Shown here piece by piece: positions 62,902 through 64,000 of a stretch of 64,000 nucleotides of DNA. Under the pieces are notes generated by a model. The model was not told where the DNA came from, ran no database searches, and worked only from the letters and a program-made list of their open reading frames with translations. Position numbers and translations under genes: made by a program. Each line of letters starts with the position of its first letter. The first letter of the stretch is position 1. Source of the DNA: Bacillus subtilis subsp. subtilis (GTDB taxonomy: Bacteria > Pseudomonadota > Gammaproteobacteria > Xanthomonadales > Xanthomonadaceae); NCBI GenBank assembly GCA_021733645.1, contig JAHREJ010000010.1, positions 38,474 through 102,473 on the forward strand, written 5' to 3'.

Positions 62902-63030
62902 GTTCGACTCCTTGAATGTGGCCAGCCCGGCCAATGACTGGGCTGCAGGACGGAAAGGCATGGCAAAGCCATCGCACCGTGGGGTGCGTTTGCTCTGCGC
63001 TGCTGCGAAATGGACGTACGGGAGCAGGCG

Positions 63031-64000
63031 TTACAAGCCGCCGGGGCCACAATCATTCTTGAGGAAGCGCTCAACCAGGCCGAAGCTCTCTTCGACATGG
63101 CGGGGATACCACGGCATGCCATGCGGCATGTCGGGAATCAGTACGAAGGTGGAGGAGACCCGGTCCTTCACCGCGTTGTGGAAGTTGCGCGCATGGAAGG
63201 CGGGAGTGCGCACGTCGCGATCGCCCACAAACAGCAGCACCGGCAATGCCGCTTTGTCGGTGTTACGCATGGGGTCCATTCCCGCTACCGTCTTGCCCTG
63301 GCCGATCCGCTGCAGCCGCGAATCTCCCCAGGCGTGACTCAACTTGGCCAAGTCGGTGACGGGGGCACCGGAAACCGCACACTGGTACGGCGACGGGCTG
63401 CGCACGACCGCTGCAGCCGCGGCAAATCCGCCATAGGAATAACCGTAAATCGCAATCCGGTCTTGTGCGGCGATGCCCTGGGACACCATCCACGCTGCGC
63501 CGTCGTCCTTGTCGTCCTGCATTTTCTGCCCCCACTCGCGGTCGCCAGCCAGCGTCAAGGCACGACCGAGACCGGTCGACCCCCGGTAGTTCGGCCGCAG
63601 CACCGCGTAACCCCGGGTTGTCAGGAACGGCACCATCATGCCGTGGTCCCACCCGGTTGAATCGCGCGCCCAAGGGCCGCCGTGCGGGTGGACGATGGCC
63701 GGAAGCGGTGCGTCGCCGGGTTTCCACCCGGCCGGCAGATCAAGCACCGCCGGAATCTTCAGCCCATCACGTGCGGTGTACACCACCCAACGCTGCTCGC
63801 CTATCCGGGCCGGATCTATCCACGGCTGTTCGCTGCCAAGCGCCACGACGTCCTTGCCGTTGACCAGTATGTGGTAGGCAGGCGAATCGGCGGGGCTGTC
63901 GGTGATGAACAGTACTTTGGAGAGGTCATCATTGTAGGTGTCGACCGTGACCGTTCGTGTTGGAAACGCACGCTTGAGGCCCTCATGCAATGCGTTGAGC
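63031..64000 (-). CDS. S9-family serine peptidase, C-terminal part (runs off the window)
   Basis: Partial: the frame is still open at base 64000 and the N-terminus is outside. The 323 visible residues are the alpha/beta hydrolase of a prolyl-oligopeptidase/acyl-peptidase: IVHPHGGPWARDS, the nucleophile Ser in IYGYSYGGFAAAAAV, Asp in VGDRDVRTP and His in PDMPHGMPW. Not the same as the S9 lipoprotein at 52470, but of the same kind. Upstream of a TonB receptor with which it is probably co-transcribed. Confidence 0.9.
   Translation of the reverse strand, partial: LNALHEGLKRAFPTRTVTVDTYNDDLSKVLFITDSPADSPAYHILVNGKDVVALGSEQPWIDPARIGEQRWVVYTARDGLKIPAVLDLPAGWKPGDAPLPAIVHPHGGPWARDSTGWDHGMMVPFLTTRGYAVLRPNYRGSTGLGRALTLAGDREWGQKMQDDKDDGAAWMVSQGIAAQDRIAIYGYSYGGFAAAAAVVRSPSPYQCAVSGAPVTDLAKLSHAWGDSRLQRIGQGKTVAGMDPMRNTDKAALPVLLFVGDRDVRTPAFHARNFHNAVKDRVSSTFVLIPDMPHGMPWYPRHVEESFGLVERFLKNDCGPGGL

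Noticed and set aside
1..64000. Searched for CRISPR arrays, tRNA genes, prophage or transposase genes and toxin-antitoxin pairs.
   Set aside because: No regularly spaced repeats beyond the three GTAG units, no tRNA-like T-loop, and no integrase or transposase were seen.

Overview
The window is about 64 kb of high-GC, gene-dense DNA from a gammaproteobacterium of the Xanthomonadaceae, most probably Stenotrophomonas or a close relative. The support is: several large TonB-dependent receptors with Xanthomonadaceae-type plug sequences, an enterobactin-type operon with EntB split in two, S9 peptidases beside receptors, and three tandem GTAG-type (SMAG-like) palindromic repeats at 43869-43983. There is no tRNA, rRNA, CRISPR array, integrase or transposase, so this reads as ordinary chromosome with some accessory loci.

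Left part (1-5714): the C-terminal part of an MgtA/B Mg2+ P-type ATPase followed by an MgtC-family protein, a FixL/FixJ-like two-component pair with overlapping genes, and a thioredoxin-fold lipoprotein.

5765-15508: a seven-gene minus-strand operon for a catecholate siderophore. Order of transcription is MFS exporter, entC, entE, entB (isochorismatase only), a free aryl carrier protein, entF (C-A-T-TE NRPS with a serine code) and entA. Nearly all junctions overlap or almost touch, and one good Fur box lies upstream. No receptor or phosphopantetheinyl transferase is in the window.

15643-22501: a stand-alone homologue of the ATP synthase epsilon subunit followed by a DASS/SLC13 anion transporter, a 50-bp inverted repeat, then an NrdR-type regulatory region and nrdA-nrdB-flavodoxin-thioredoxin, which looks like a self-contained ribonucleotide reduction module.

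22546-39761: small metabolic and transport loci, many paired with a regulator: SDR/LysR, DeoR/MFS, a PEP mutase/isocitrate lyase-family enzyme, a heteromeric SMR pair with a divergent LysR, an autotransporter, an M14-family peptidase, a methyltransferase behind a perfect AT-rich palindrome, cupin/LysR/quinone-oxidoreductase, a TspO-like membrane protein, and MntH behind an almost canonical MntR box.

39889-52036: a TonB receptor, a MerR/methyltransferase divergent pair with a MerR-type promoter, then cyoABCD followed in the same operon by a PCuAC copper chaperone, an SCO protein and an MFS transporter, with a MocR regulator diverging from it.

52470-64000: a peptide-handling region with an S9 peptidase lipoprotein, a receiver-HisKA protein without ATPase domain next to a gene broken by an in-frame stop, two large TonB receptors, and the C-terminal part of a second S9 peptidase that runs off the window end.

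The most unusual points are the orphan epsilon-like subunit, the AT-rich palindrome at 34853-34877, the 50-bp inverted repeat, the AAGCTT insertion that interrupts the gene at 54728-55687, and the bo3 oxidase operon carrying copper chaperones.
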